64,000 nucleotides of DNA from Monarcha castaneiventris obscurior (lineage: Eukaryota > Chordata > Aves > Passeriformes > Monarchidae): positions 2,542,001 through 2,606,000 of the forward strand of contig JAMPIT010000350.1 of assembly GCA_026261815.1 (NCBI GenBank), read 5' to 3'. Made by a program: the position numbers and the translations under genes. The notes beneath the pieces were generated by a model. It searched no databases. It worked only from the letters and a program-made list of their open reading frames with translations, and had not been told where the DNA came from. Of the stretch, positions 25,566 through 64,000 are shown piece after piece; within the stretch, counting starts at the first letter, position 1; the number at the start of each line of letters is the position of its first letter.

Positions 25566-25570
25566 TGACT
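25566..25570 (+). repeat. target-site duplication TGACT, right copy
   Basis: Matches the TGACT immediately left of the LTR at 24964-24968. Confidence 0.85.
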
Positions 25571-27060
25571 GATACTGTCCAGTTCTCTAGAGTATCTTCT
25601 GTAATTAAAAAAATCTACTGGAATGTAATTGTCTTTATGCTAGGCAAACAGTATTATTACACCTTTAGAGCTGGGCTAGATTAGTTATATCATAATGAAT
25701 GTAACTTCAAGATAGTGTTTTAATGTTTTCAGGCTGATTTTTCGTTAAACACACTTTTGTTCCGGATCAGAATTATGCCGTTAGGTCTCTTTTTCTGCCA
25801 TCTTTAGTCTTAACATTTGTTTTCTCTACCAGCCAACAACATTTATGCTTCTTAAATTGTTTTCATCCTTTATCTGTTTTTTCAGTCCCTCTTTTCAAAC
25901 ATATCTCTACAGATTAGAAGAAAAAAAAAAATAAAGTGCTAGTGCAAATGTTTCTAATATTTACTGTATTTTTATTGCCAAGAAGCAAGGAAAATTAACT
26001 TTTTTTGTATTTTTTATATAAAAATGCTTTATTTTTTCCTTTTTCTTTATGAATGAAACATGAGTTACACAAAAGCTTGGTTTTGATAACTGGATTGCTC
26101 TCAAGTATTCTATTTTTCTCTCTTTTTTTTTCTTTTAAGCACTTCTGAAGATTTTGTTCATCTGTTGCAGCTGTGGAGTTTTAATACTGAAATCTCAGAT
26201 TATTCTGACTAGCATGTCACACTCATTTTTCTTAGTATAAGTGTAATTCCAGTTAATATTATTTTTGAAGGCAGTGCAGTCTTTGATGCTCCTTACAAAG
26301 CAGCAACAGGTCTGATTTGTGGAAGTCTTTACTGTAAATATGTGTAAGAAGGTGACTAGCTGCTTGGTCTTTCTGAGTGAGAAGGAATCGAAAAGGAGGT
26401 GGGATGACTTCTACCAATAACATTGCAAGCAGATTTTTCAGGGCATAAAAACTTTCTTGGAACTGAACACAATAGTGAATACTTTCATTACCACGTAGAC
26501 ATAACTTATAGCCTTCTGCTTAAAAAGAACAAAGCTCTGTTATTTTAAGCACAGCAGATTTTCTTCCTTTTCTTTACTGTGTTGGTATACTTGCATTTCT
26601 TTTCATTTGGGAAAAATGACTATCATTCCTTTGCTGAGAGAAATGAATGATTTTATAGCCAAGAAATGCAGTTTTAATGCTTTAAAATTACCTTAGAGCG
26701 TTTTTTTTTGTCTTCATGATGTTTCTTCGAAATAATGTTAGAGGTTTTTAATAGTAGATGGTGTATGATAACAGAACCTTTAAAAAAATTTGTAGCACTT
26801 GGGGAACTGTCATCTCTTTATTGTAACATTACTGCATAAATGTTCTACAAAAACTAGGAAGAATGTTACTGCTTAGAGACCTGTACATTCTGGCACTGGC
26901 TACATTAGTTGCTCTTTCTATATGTCATCTGTTGAAAAGTGTATTTTGTACATGTAGAGCACTTGCTTACTTGTTTTGGAGTTTGTACTGTTTGCTATGA
27001 TGTAAATGAGCTCAGTTTTGGTTAATTTGAAAACAACCCTTTTGATTTTGTTTTTGGCAG

Positions 27061-27120
27061 AAGGGGGCAAAGAGTTTTTGGAAGATTTAAGTGGAGAGGA
27101 GACTACAGAAAACAAGAAAA

Positions 27121-27132
<12 letters not shown>
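27061..27132 (+). CDS. RDX: RDX exon 2: end of 5' UTR and codons 1-4 (MPKP)
   Basis: The acceptor TTTTTGGCAG ends at 27060 and the donor GTAAGT begins at 27133. The first 60 nt are leader, with an in-frame TAA at 27088-27090, so the ATG at 27121 is the first possible start in this frame. Position -3 is A, a favourable context. Only 12 nt of this exon are coding; the next coding exon is 8.7 kb away. Confidence 0.93.
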
Positions 27133-54381
<27,249 letters not shown>

Positions 54382-55966
54382 GAGCTGGTATTTTCATATA
54401 TGTTCCTCGTAAAGCTGAACCACCAACAGAGAAAAAAAGCAGGCCTTTGCAGATTTGATGGATTGCACCCCACTTTGCCAAAGCACTTAATACCAGGTTG
54501 ACTACAGTGACTAGAAGACAAATTTAGGGGAAGGTATAAAACAGTAAGGCAGTCTGTTAACCCTAGGTTTTGGGTGGGGGGAGGGTGCGGAGGTTAATAG
54601 CAGGTTTTTCCCCATTGTGTTTTCAGTTTCATTGTTTGTTTGTTGTTTTTTTCCCTTTGGAATCAGATGTGAAGTATATAATGACTGACAAGTGTATATA
54701 TTGCTTAAACATTGAGAAATAGAAAGAAGAATGGAACTGTACCTGAACTGGACAGGTACTATTTCAGTATGAAGTTTGAAATTAGTTTTCAATATAGCTA
54801 CTCCATTAAGAGTCTGATATTGCTCACTTTCAGTTTTGGTTGTTTTTTTCTTGTTTTGTTTTGGGGGTTTTTGTGTTTGTGTTTTTTTTCTCCCAAGTGA
54901 AATTCTTTGGTGTTTCATGTCCTGTCATCATTGATGGTTTTCTTTGCCTACCTGTTCACAAAGGTCTGGATGGCAGGTGGTAGTTCCAGAAAATGTTTTT
55001 AAATGGAACACTACCTGTGAGCAGCACATGGCTGCTGATAGGCTTGAGTAAGTATTGCTTTTCCTAGCTGATTCTTTTAGATGTGCAGAATGTTTCAATG
55101 CAGCAAAGAGGGAAAAAAAATAAACAAAGCTTAATATGCTATTTGCTTGTAATTATTTTATTTGCAGTAGGGAGACCTGGACCTTTCTGGCAAGGGAGCA
55201 TATGAAAACATCAGTCCCAGGGAGGGGACAGTATCCTACCTCACTACTATGTACATGATGACTGGTCCTTCAAACACCATGAAAAAAACTGTTTAAATTG
55301 ACTGTCACTACACAGTGATATCATAGATTGCTAGGAGTCCTTACTCCTAGGATTTTATTTCACTTTATGATGGATTTATAGTGCTAAATACTGTCTGACT
55401 GCCTTCTGTTGAGTTTAAATTGTAAAAGCATCTGGTGTGTTTTAAAGCTGTAACCTGTCACTGGTATACTATATTCTGGGAGGGGTGTAGAACGTGTGTG
55501 TGAGTCAGTTTGGGTTTCAGATACAAAATGAAACTTCCCAGAATTGGAGTAAAAGTGTTTTTAGCTTCAGTTTTCAGTGAAGCTAGTATTGTAATTGTCA
55601 TATCTGATGTCAGATCATTAAGTCCTTTCCCTCTTGAAACCTGCTTTTTTGAGAAATTTGCTTAGAAATTGAACTTTAGTAATAACTTTACAGTTTATGT
55701 GGACTTCACTTACTCCCTATGTTAGCGTACCCTAGTAAATATTGACAGTGGAAGAACATAGGTTTCTCTGAGGATGGTTCAGCTTTTTTTTCTGTTTGAT
55801 ATTATGCACTCATAAATTTACACTTATCTCTTAAAATTTGCCATTTTATTAAACATTTTTTTCATGCACAATAGGTTTAAATTTCTTATGAACAGTCCGA
55901 CTAAGTTTGTTTTTTTTATTTTGCGGAGTAAAAGTTTGGCTATGTGGGGTGACATCATGAAAATTA

Positions 55967-55972
55967 AATAAA
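55967..55972 (+). terminator. RDX: poly(A) signal AATAAA, best RDX 3'-end candidate
   Basis: Canonical AATAAA followed 15-30 bases later by TTTTTGGTTTGTGGGG, a good downstream element. It would give a 3' UTR of about 1.6 kb. Confidence 0.6.
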
Positions 55973-56346
55973 GATACATTAATATATTTTTGGTTTGTGG
56001 GGCTAAACATATCTGCTTGACCTTGAAGACTGATGTGCACATGCTTCAAAATGCTGCTTGGTGGAAGTTGGTGTTTCAACTTGCAGTGCATTTTAAGAAC
56101 AGTTTTCATTTCACAAGCTTCATACACCGAAGCTTAAGCAAATTTCTGAAGTATTTGAACAGTTTGCCATAGCAGGTGAAATACTGTGCTTCCAGTGAGT
56201 TCTAATTTTTTCCCTGAGAAGTGTGCACTAACACTGATCCATCAGTTTCAGTGTTGGGATAAAACACCAGTAAAGATTGTTGTTCATGAATCTACAACAT
56301 GTAGAGTAGGGCTAAATGGATTAGATCCATTTATAAAGCTGTGTGA

Positions 56347-56369
56347 TTTTTTTTTTTTTTTTTTTTTTT
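56347..56369 (+). repeat. T23 homopolymer
   Basis: Run of 23 T in the distal RDX 3' region. Confidence 0.93.
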
Positions 56370-56606
56370 AAATCTAAACAGCCAGGGACAGCCATTTGTA
56401 ATACAGATTTTCACAATGAACAAAGTGGTAATAGCTGCTGTCACCAGCAGTTGGGAACACTTACTGGTGCAGAAATACTAAGAATACATTTAATGATTAC
56501 TTGGTGAAGTAATTTTCCACATGCTTTTTCCTTTAGCATCATGTTTTGTGTTGTACAATTAAGCTACAATTACATCTACTATTTTGGATAACATTCATTG
56601 GTTAAC

Positions 56607-56612
56607 AATAAA
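56607..56612 (+). terminator. RDX: poly(A) signal AATAAA, distal candidate
   Basis: Canonical hexamer followed within about 50 bases by TTGTTGTTATT and a T-run. It would give a 3' UTR of about 2.2 kb. Confidence 0.4.
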
Positions 56613-56630
56613 GAGATACAGTTAATTTCT

Positions 56631-59600
56631 CTGAGGTCCATTGTTGTTATTTAATGCCCTTTTTTTCTGACAGTTTTACTCAGCACACTCCAATAGCCTC
56701 TCTTCCCAGATCAGTGTAGAAATTTTGATCATCTTTTTGTTTCACACTCTGGTCAGAATTAAATAAAATTAAATCAAATTTATTCTCTATCCTAGAGAAT
56801 GGTATTTTGCTTAAGAAATTACTGCATACAGTTAGGAGGAAGCACTGGTGTTTGTCGATTCAAAACAGGATGTGAATCATCACAGCAAATTTGCTCTCTT
56901 GAGAGCAGAGGATAATTTGGCCATATGAGAGCTCTGTGGGTAATGTAAGAACTTTCAATCACTGCCTACATATTGCTTAGCCCCAGGTTAAGTGAAATTT
57001 AGTTTAATGGGTTAGTATCTTAATTACTGAGAAACCTTGATGTGATTTTTTTTTTTTTTTTGATATTGCACCTTATAGTGGACAGTGCTGTCAAATAAAT
57101 GCATGGCCATGTGTTTTAAACAATGGCAAGTTATTGGGCTTTTTCATCTCTCTAATACACTTGAAAAGGACAGGAACAGTCCCATGTAAATAGGTGTACA
57201 AATAATCTGCTAAGATGTTCTCACATAAATTAGACCTCCTCTCAGGTGGCATTCCATTCTCTCTTGTATTTGTTTGGCCTTGCACTCAGTACAAGCACAT
57301 GACTCTTTCTGTTGCTCTGTAGGGCAGAATTGCCATGAGGAGTTAAAATTTGGTACTTGTAAATGTACATATTTCTAGTTTTATACTTCCCTCTTGTTGG
57401 AGTCCCTCCTGCTGAAGCCTTAGATCTGAGGTTTCTCACTTGTGAGAGAGCTGCTGCATAGCATAGGTATGTAGCTTCACAATATTGTGCTTGAGAGGGG
57501 AGGTAAGTGCTTTGAAAGATTAATTTTTCAAAAATGTGCTCTTGGGATGGAGAGAAAAGGATGCAAAATAGCGCCACTATTTATAGGCCAGACTATTACA
57601 ATTAAACAGAATGCCTTGTTGTGCAAGAAGATATTTTATCTTCTTGAAGCAGTCCCTTCTGCACATCAAAACCTACATTTTCCACCACTTGTACCAGTTT
57701 GGAAAGCATTATTGTGGTTTTGCTTTTTTCTTAAAATATGTTCTCTAGGGTTTTTTCATCTTACCTGCTTTGAGCACCTCTGAGGAAAAAGGAGGTTTGT
57801 TTGAAATGAAGTATTTCAAATTTCCGAAGAAAAGGTACCATAAATATTTTTTCTAAATTTTTAAAGAAAATATAGAGAGTAAAATAATTAGTTAAAACCA
57901 TTTGCTTTTGAAGAGGAACTTTTATGCAAGCTTTTTCCATGTCTGTTTACATATGGATAATCTAAAAAGTTGTTCTGCTTGAGACTTGAGGGTAATTTCA
58001 AGAGTCAGGGATTTTAACAAAGATGATGTATCTAAGGGGGCTGAGGTAGTTAATCCTGGTGTTTGTAAACGTACTTTGAGTAAAAATAGCAACATAAAAT
58101 TGAAAGCTTTCTACGAAAGAGAAAAGCTCACTTTTTAATAGAAGTTGTCTCATACACACAACTTGATTTATCTTGGCTGGGTGATAAGATTTTCCTGGAA
58201 AATGTAGTAAGTGTCAATGTCTCAGCATACAAACTGTGGTGGTTTCTTTGACCCCTGTGGAGCACATTGTGCTGTTTGTGCCTGTAGGTGGAGAGTACCT
58301 GGCTCCCTGTGGGAATGCTGTGCTGGCTACTTGGAGGGCTGAGGAGATGGTTCTGGCTGGCAGCCGTGGGCACCTGCCAAGGGCCGTGTCCCACTGCTCC
58401 GTTTCCAGCGTGTGCCTTTCCCCCCCACACAGTTGGTCTGCAGGCAGGGGAGTTGTGCCTGACTGCTCCTTTTCCTAGTTGGGGGACCCAGTTCCAGGGT
58501 CAGCAGCGAGGGGCAACTTAGGGCTGAAGGCTGATGTAATGGTAGAGGGCTATAAGAGGGGAGAAAACCCCAAATGCAGATGTGTGCTAGAATCCCTTAC
58601 TGCCTCCTTTATTTACTCGTGTGCAGGGCTTCCTTTCAGTGTAGTCCTGTGGCAGCTGTGTGACCAATAATCTGTTGAGCAAATTTAGCAGCCAATTTTC
58701 CGGAGCAAGTTGCACTTTTCATTTCACTGAGCTGAGTCTAGGTCCATAGGCAAAGGCCAGTTACCTGATTTTGTTTTGATTCATGGAGTTTGTTGCTTGT
58801 GTTAGCTTTACTGTCTGAGTTAATAAACTGATGCTTTGCAGTGCAGTTAGAGAAGCTTTGCTTTGCTTTTTGCTTTGCTTTTTCCTTCATTCCACACAAG
58901 AGATTGCTGCTGTATCAAATGTGTATGTTTTGTTCAATGTGAATGAAGTGGGCTCACCAAGCCCAAAAGGCTTTCTCACCAAGCTATCAAATTTCTTCAG
59001 AAGGGACCACAATACTTGCAGCAGTGCCTCAGGAAGAGACAGATTATGCCCACGTAGCTCATAGTTTAGGGGAAGACAAAGTTAGCAGGAGGAAATGGAG
59101 CATTCTGAATTGCTGGTATTTCATGAGGTGTTTATATTGGCTTTTGTAAATAATATTTCGAGAGTGTTTCTGTTCACAGCAGTAGGCTTTAGGCAGCAGA
59201 AGAAACGAGGGGAGATGGAAATGCACATCAAAGGAGGCGGCCTGGTTGGTGCAAATATTCCTAATGCACGTGTGCGTAAGAGTTAATGTTTCCTGTGCTC
59301 TGGATAAGTGGATCAGGTGAAAAGAGATCAAGCTCAGAGGTAGGACAATTGCATTGCTTTTTCTGCTTATTTGTTTTTGGGGTTTTTTTTGTTTCTTTGT
59401 TTACTTTTAAGCTACCTTATTTACAGAGGAGGAATTGCCATTGTCTGAAGGCTTTTAGAAAGCCTGCTGCCCGGCCCTAAAAGGTCTTGGAGTTCTTTAA
59501 GGCCACGTGCTCCCAGCCTGGCCTCTGTGTTACAGTTTTAACTTCCTCTGCAGTGTGGTAATTTTGCCCTAGCACATTTCTGCAGTGCCAAGAGCCGTGT

Positions 59601-62600
59601 ACATTCAGGGTTCTGCTGCCCCACTTGCTTGTTCCAGCAACATGAAACCCGTGTGTGCCCCTGTGAAACAGTGATCGCTCCATGGCCCTGCAGTTGCCTA
59701 CACAGCTCTGCGGGATCTTGTATCCACAGCTCCCTACAGCCTCAGCTTTCACACCTCTTATTCACCCTTGATTTCTTCTTTGAACTTGATACAGTATTTA
59801 ACTTAATCTATGGCTTCAATAACATTCTGCTAAACTGAGCTTACAGTGAATGCTTGACTCCAGTGTTAAATGCTTTCTTAAAACATATCAATGAGCCACA
59901 CTTTTATTCAAATAGCACTTCTGATTAATTAATAATCTCCGTGAATATGGTAATTGCAGCTGTGTTGCCAGAAACAGATACATTTGCATTGGGACTGAGG
60001 CTCAAAACTTTTCTGCCAACTGCATTTCAGTCTTCAGCAAAGTTGAGAAATAACATACAGAATACACAGATGAGCTGACTGTGCTGCTGCCTTTATTGTT
60101 GGGAACAAATTATTTACATCTGAGTGAGCAGATTCAGTGTTTGAGACTTGGTGAACCTAGAACAAATCTTCCCACCATTAATCAGCACTCCACTGTTTGT
60201 TTCCTTTCCTTGATAGTGTTTCTTCAGTTTGATTCACCTTTTGAGTGCTTAGATCTCTTCTCTTGTGAACAGCGTTTTGGGCATCTGTCTCGCTGCTCAG
60301 TGCCAGTAGTACTTTTCCATACCATTTGGAAACACAGCTTTTTCTTTTGCATTTGAGATCTTAGCGTTGTTTTCAGCAAAGCCAGTGCACTCATCATCCT
60401 CAAATTTAGAACTATTACTGCTGCTTCTCAGAATAGTCTTTGGATTAATTTTGGGTGCACGTTCTCTTACCAGACAGCCATGGCATATGGCACCTTATAG
60501 CATAAATAATTGTATTGACAGTTAATAGTTGCTGGTAGCTTTCTGGAGAAATGTCAGAAAACAAATATGTTAATGCAGAATCTGAGTCACTGTGTTCATA
60601 TCCATGAGGTTCAGCTTTGAACATAGCCCTGCTCACACACACAAGGGAGCATGTGGGAGAGAGAGAAATTCTGTGCTTTCATTGTGTGGCTCATCTGGCT
60701 GTCTGGACTAGGCAGGAGAAAGCACTGGAGCAAGATGGTTGTTCTTGCTCAAACAGCAGAGCTGTCAGGCACAACCCACATGGTGCTGCAGCTTTGCTTT
60801 TATGCACAACAGGTGTCCTGGATGTAAAAATGAAAAGAAAAAAAAGCAGCCATGAAATAGTTGGTTTTTCCTGTGGAGTCTTAAATAAGACTTATTTATT
60901 GTTATATTCCTGTCTGGCTTGAACCTTCTCTGCAGGTCACTCTTGTAAAAGCTGAACTCCTCTGATACCTGAGAGCAGGAGTCAGGTATCCCATGGCTCT
61001 TCAGCCTGCCCTGTCTGAAAAAAACAGTGGCAGATGTGGGGGAAAAAAATACCTGTCTCTGTTCATTTTAATAGAGGGCCATGAAAATAAATTCTGGAAT
61101 TCTGCATTTTTCTAGCAGTGGCTTCTGTGTGCTTTGTGATGGCCCTTTCATATGTGCTTCTCCCAGTCTTCTCTGAACTGCTGCTTAATCTCACTTCTCT
61201 TTGCTGCTGCTTTACTGCTTGGTTTGGGCTTGTCTTTGTTTTGTTGTTTTCTCTTTTTTTTCTTCTTGCTATTGTGTCATGCCTTTTATTTCGTCTGAAG
61301 AACTGATTTCAGTTTACATCATTGAGAGCTTTAATGCAGTTTTTTGTTTCAATATGAGAATGCAAATTAAGACAGGGAAGGAAGATGTTACATTATTATT
61401 AGTTTAAAAACATTGTGAGGGTAAGTTTAAGCCCTAAGTCCTAGCAAAAAAATATGTTGCACTTAGCTGACTACTTAGACTCAAGGTGGAAAGTGGAGGC
61501 AGACAGCTAGGTATGCCAAGATGGACTTCTCAAACTAAATTAATGATAGAAAAGTACTTTGGTAAAATTCACTAGGCTTTTTATTAATTTGCATTTGCTG
61601 GGTTATTTTGAGAGCACTGGAGAAGAAAATATTGAATGATTTTTCAGTCATATTTCCTTTAATTGCTGCTGTTGTGGCTTATTCCACGAATTTAAGAATA
61701 AAAATGCTTTTTTTTCCTCCCCAGCGATTTTGTAAAATTATGTTTTGCCTATAACACTGAAATTAGCTTTGCAATCTGGAGCTTAATGGATGAAACTTTT
61801 CTGAGGGAAAGGTATCATTGTTTGTTGTTTAACTGAGCTTGGTAATTTATATGTATGTATATATATATATGCACGTATATATTAAAAATATATCAATAGC
61901 ATGGTTGAACTGGAGATTTCTAATACAGCATGTGGCATTAGGCCTTGTAATGGCTGTATTAAAGTGAAATATACAAGTTGCTACTTAGAGGAACTTTGAT
62001 CTTGAATAGTTTTAGAAATGAGACTTTTAAAAACTGTGTTTAAAATACGATTTAAAAAAATATCACAGCAGGCAGAGTGAATATGGTTCAGTTTTGTTCT
62101 TGATCTCAGATCTGCTTATCTTCATGTTTGATTTTAGCCACCTCTGAAAGCCTTTTGCTTCTGGGATTCTCTTAGTACCAGGAAACATTTCACTGGTTTC
62201 AGTGGTGCCTTCCCAGCCTACAGTTTCACTCACTGACAGAAACCTGTTTCTTCTCCCCACCCATGTCCAGGAATTGCTGTCAGACTTTTAAAACACCAGT
62301 CTTAACCACACGCCTTACTTACCACATGCAACCTTATTTGCTTATGGTCAAGCCCTGGAAGTTCTGGCTGACTTTCTGTGCCAGAAAATGATCTGTGTGG
62401 GAAACAGGCTGCAGTGTAAAATTTGGATGTTCCTACAAGTTACATGCTCTGCTTGCACTCATAATTTAAAAAAAAAAGCTATTGAAGGCTTCTTACTTCT
62501 GAATAGCTGCTCATTCCCCATGCTTACTAATTACAAAGAGAATCTGGTTATTTACTGTTTTTCCTGATTAACTTTGAAGAGTATTCTGATATTTTACTGC

Positions 62601-63565
62601 TTACAGCTGAAGTGTTTCTTTCTCTAGAACAATCCAGAATGAGATGTTCACAACAAAGGCAGGCTGACATAGGAAGCTTGAATGTAAAATACTGGTTTTT
62701 CTTTGCCTAGTCATAGTATATTTGAGGAAGTCATTCTCCAAAAGGAAAGCAGTTTTCAAGCCACTTCAACAATGAATTTTGTAAAAATCAACATGGAAAA
62801 TAAACATTTTTGAAATGTATCTTCACTCAAGTAAGTTTTGACTCATTGTAAAGACTTGCACTAGAGAACTTTAGACTTAAGGAGAGAAGTAAATTTGAAA
62901 GAGATTCTTTATGCTGTCCTCACCTTTTTCTCCAAAAGGCTCATGCAAGGGAACAAATGAAATAAACTGAACGCCAGAGCTTACACAGCAAACAGCACAT
63001 GTGTTGTGCTAAAAGGAAAATATGTCTGAAGTAATACTGGCTGTGATTGAATGTTCTACAAATATGTCCTATATTTGGTGTATTTGTGCACAAGGCATTT
63101 TATTTCAGCCATCTTTGGGAGCAGTTTTAACACAATCTTACCTCTGTTGCACTCACATGTGGTTTGTGTTACCTGCACTAACAGACTGGTCCTTTAAAAC
63201 TACACCCAGGTGGATTTTCAGTTAGATTCTTTGTAATGCTAAAATTTGATACCAAAATTGAACCGCTATGTGCAAAAATTTGGCATAGAAGGGTACTTAA
63301 AGAGTTTGACCTGCTCTTCAAGCTATGAAGATGGGTTCTGGGTGTCCCTGGGTGCCTTAGTCACAGAATTGTGTGTTTCTTAAATTGCTGTTTCTGATGC
63401 TGCAGCGTTCTGCTGACATCTTGGAAAAAAAGTTCAGTCAGAAATTAAATATGGAATAGTTACAGGGAGGGAAGTATGGCTCACATGATGTTGCTACATA
63501 TTTCTATCTATTGTTCAGTATACTTTTGCTAAATCTCTTTGATCTCTCTGTGTCTTTCTGTGCAG
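56631..63565. other. region downstream of RDX, no gene recognised
   Basis: AT-rich sequence with a GC-richer patch at about 58240-58520. Additional AATAAA hexamers at 56762 and 57094 could extend the RDX 3' UTR. The expected convergent neighbour in vertebrates is ZC3H12C on the minus strand. I saw none of its coding sequence, although its long 3' UTR could reach here. A 35-base alternating purine-pyrimidine tract lies at 61848-61882. Confidence 0.5.
61848..61882 (+). repeat. alternating purine-pyrimidine tract, mostly (TA)n
   Basis: Strict alternation for 35 bases, with TATGTATG at the left and GCACG near the right. Confidence 0.85.
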
Positions 63566-63609
63566 GTTACAAAAGTACGATCTCTTGCAACCCTTAGGAT
63601 AGGAGCAAG
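63566..63609 (+). other. candidate distal alternative exon (RDX or unknown transcript)
   Basis: A pyrimidine-rich acceptor (CTCTGTGTCTTTCTGTGCAG) ends at 63565, and a donor (GCAAG|GTAAAG) follows a 44-bp segment. A branch-point-like GCTAAAT lies about 40 bases upstream. If joined to a cryptic donor at the RDX stop (AT|GTGAGA, cut after 54377), the radixin tail would read EAM then LQKYDLLQPLG and stop. If joined to exon 13 instead, the segment stays open as VTKVRSLATLRIGA. There is no transcript evidence here, and it could be a chance splice-site pair. Confidence 0.35.
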
Positions 63610-64000
63610 GTAAAGATCAGCAGAAGACCTGGGGTCTGCCAAGGCCTGCTATTGCACTTCTGTAAATCTGGACAGTGTACAGTGCTTTAAATTAGGTGCC
63701 GCCTGGTCTGTGAAGAGTTTTTGGAAGGACCAGGAAGTGCTGTTACAACATTTCGTTAGTGTTTGATTCTCTCATGGTCTCTAAATCTTTCCTTTGTTGT
63801 CTTTTCCCAGGAGAAAATTAGCTATTTGAAGTATTTAAGCTGTTGTTCTTTCCAGGAAAACAGGAAATAATACCAATGTGTTAATCTTTAACTTGTAATG
63901 GGATGTGCTAGAGTAATGTGACCCTCCAAAGTGCTTGGGGCATCCTGTAGGCTTTGTCCACAAGTGATGTAGTGTGGGAAGCCTGACTTACATCCAGCCT
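63610..64000. other. window end, nothing recognised
   Basis: 391 bases of non-coding sequence after the candidate exon. No open frame of note. Confidence 0.6.

Larger units (their letters stand above)
18964..27060 (+). other. RDX: RDX intron 1
   Basis: The 8.1-kb intron runs from donor GTGAGG to acceptor TTTTTGGCAG. Its first 400 bases remain in the CpG island. It contains a 17-bp tandem duplication (24781-24814) and a solo LTR (24969-25565). A 202-codon antisense open frame at 20182-20790 has no recognised domain and is not called as a gene. Confidence 0.75.
54382..56630 (+). other. RDX: RDX 3' untranslated region (end uncertain)
   Basis: The AT-rich, frame-poor sequence after the stop is taken as 3' UTR. 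Candidate poly(A) signals are AATAAA at 55119-55124, 55967-55972, 56607-56612, 56762-56767 and 57094-57099. The 55967 signal has a GU-rich stretch (TTTTTGGTTTGTGGGG) within 35 bases and is the best single choice by sequence. The 56607 signal is also followed by a U/GU-rich run. Several alternative ends are likely; the boundary given is an estimate. A 23-T run lies at 56347-56369. Confidence 0.6.

Noticed and set aside
25096..25566. 156-codon minus-strand open frame
   Set aside because: It lies entirely within the solo LTR, antisense to it, and LTRs do not normally encode protein there.

Overview
The window is a stretch of bird nuclear genome carrying one complete protein-coding gene, RDX (radixin, ERM family), on the + strand. 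The call rests on thirteen coding exons (27121 to 54381) that splice in frame into exactly 583 codons plus a stop. The product has an N-terminal FERM domain, a charged helical middle, an eight-proline run and the ERM C-terminal actin-binding tail. The proline run separates radixin from moesin, which lacks it. A bird (or at least sauropsid) source is indicated by CR1 LINE fragments with the typical ATTCTGTG-type 3' end, by an avian-style solo LTR and by the compact intron layout. I cannot name the species.

Layout: positions 1-18000 are intergenic, AT-rich and without a gene I recognise. They contain a short minus-strand CR1 fragment (about 5280-5392), several small tandem duplications, a perfect 13-bp hairpin and two unrecognised exon-like minus-strand open stretches (14657-14730 and 16521-16746). 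Positions about 18000-19340 form a CpG island, taken as the RDX promoter plus a non-coding first exon ending at a GTGAGG donor after 18963. It holds a YY1 motif and five perfect copies of a 13-bp repeat.

RDX intron 1 (18964-27060) contains a 597-bp sense-oriented solo LTR (24969-25565) flanked by a TGACT target-site duplication. Exon 2 carries the start codon but only four codons. Intron 2 (27133-35817) contains a 5'-truncated CR1 whose 3' edge abuts a diverged second copy of a 49-bp sequence found 1.6 kb upstream. Exons 3-9 encode the FERM domain and exons 9-14 the helical region, linker and tail. The 3' UTR follows 54381, with several AATAAA signals; the one at 55967 has the clearest downstream GU-rich element.

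The last 8 kb hold no recognised gene. A strong acceptor/donor pair bounds a 44-bp exon-like segment at 63566-63609. The RDX stop codon itself lies inside a consensus donor (AT|GTGAGA), so an alternative radixin C-terminus is possible but unproven. In the vertebrate arrangement I know, FDX1 lies divergently upstream of RDX and ZC3H12C convergently downstream. I saw coding sequence of neither here. No tRNA, rRNA, CRISPR array or bacterial-type feature was seen.
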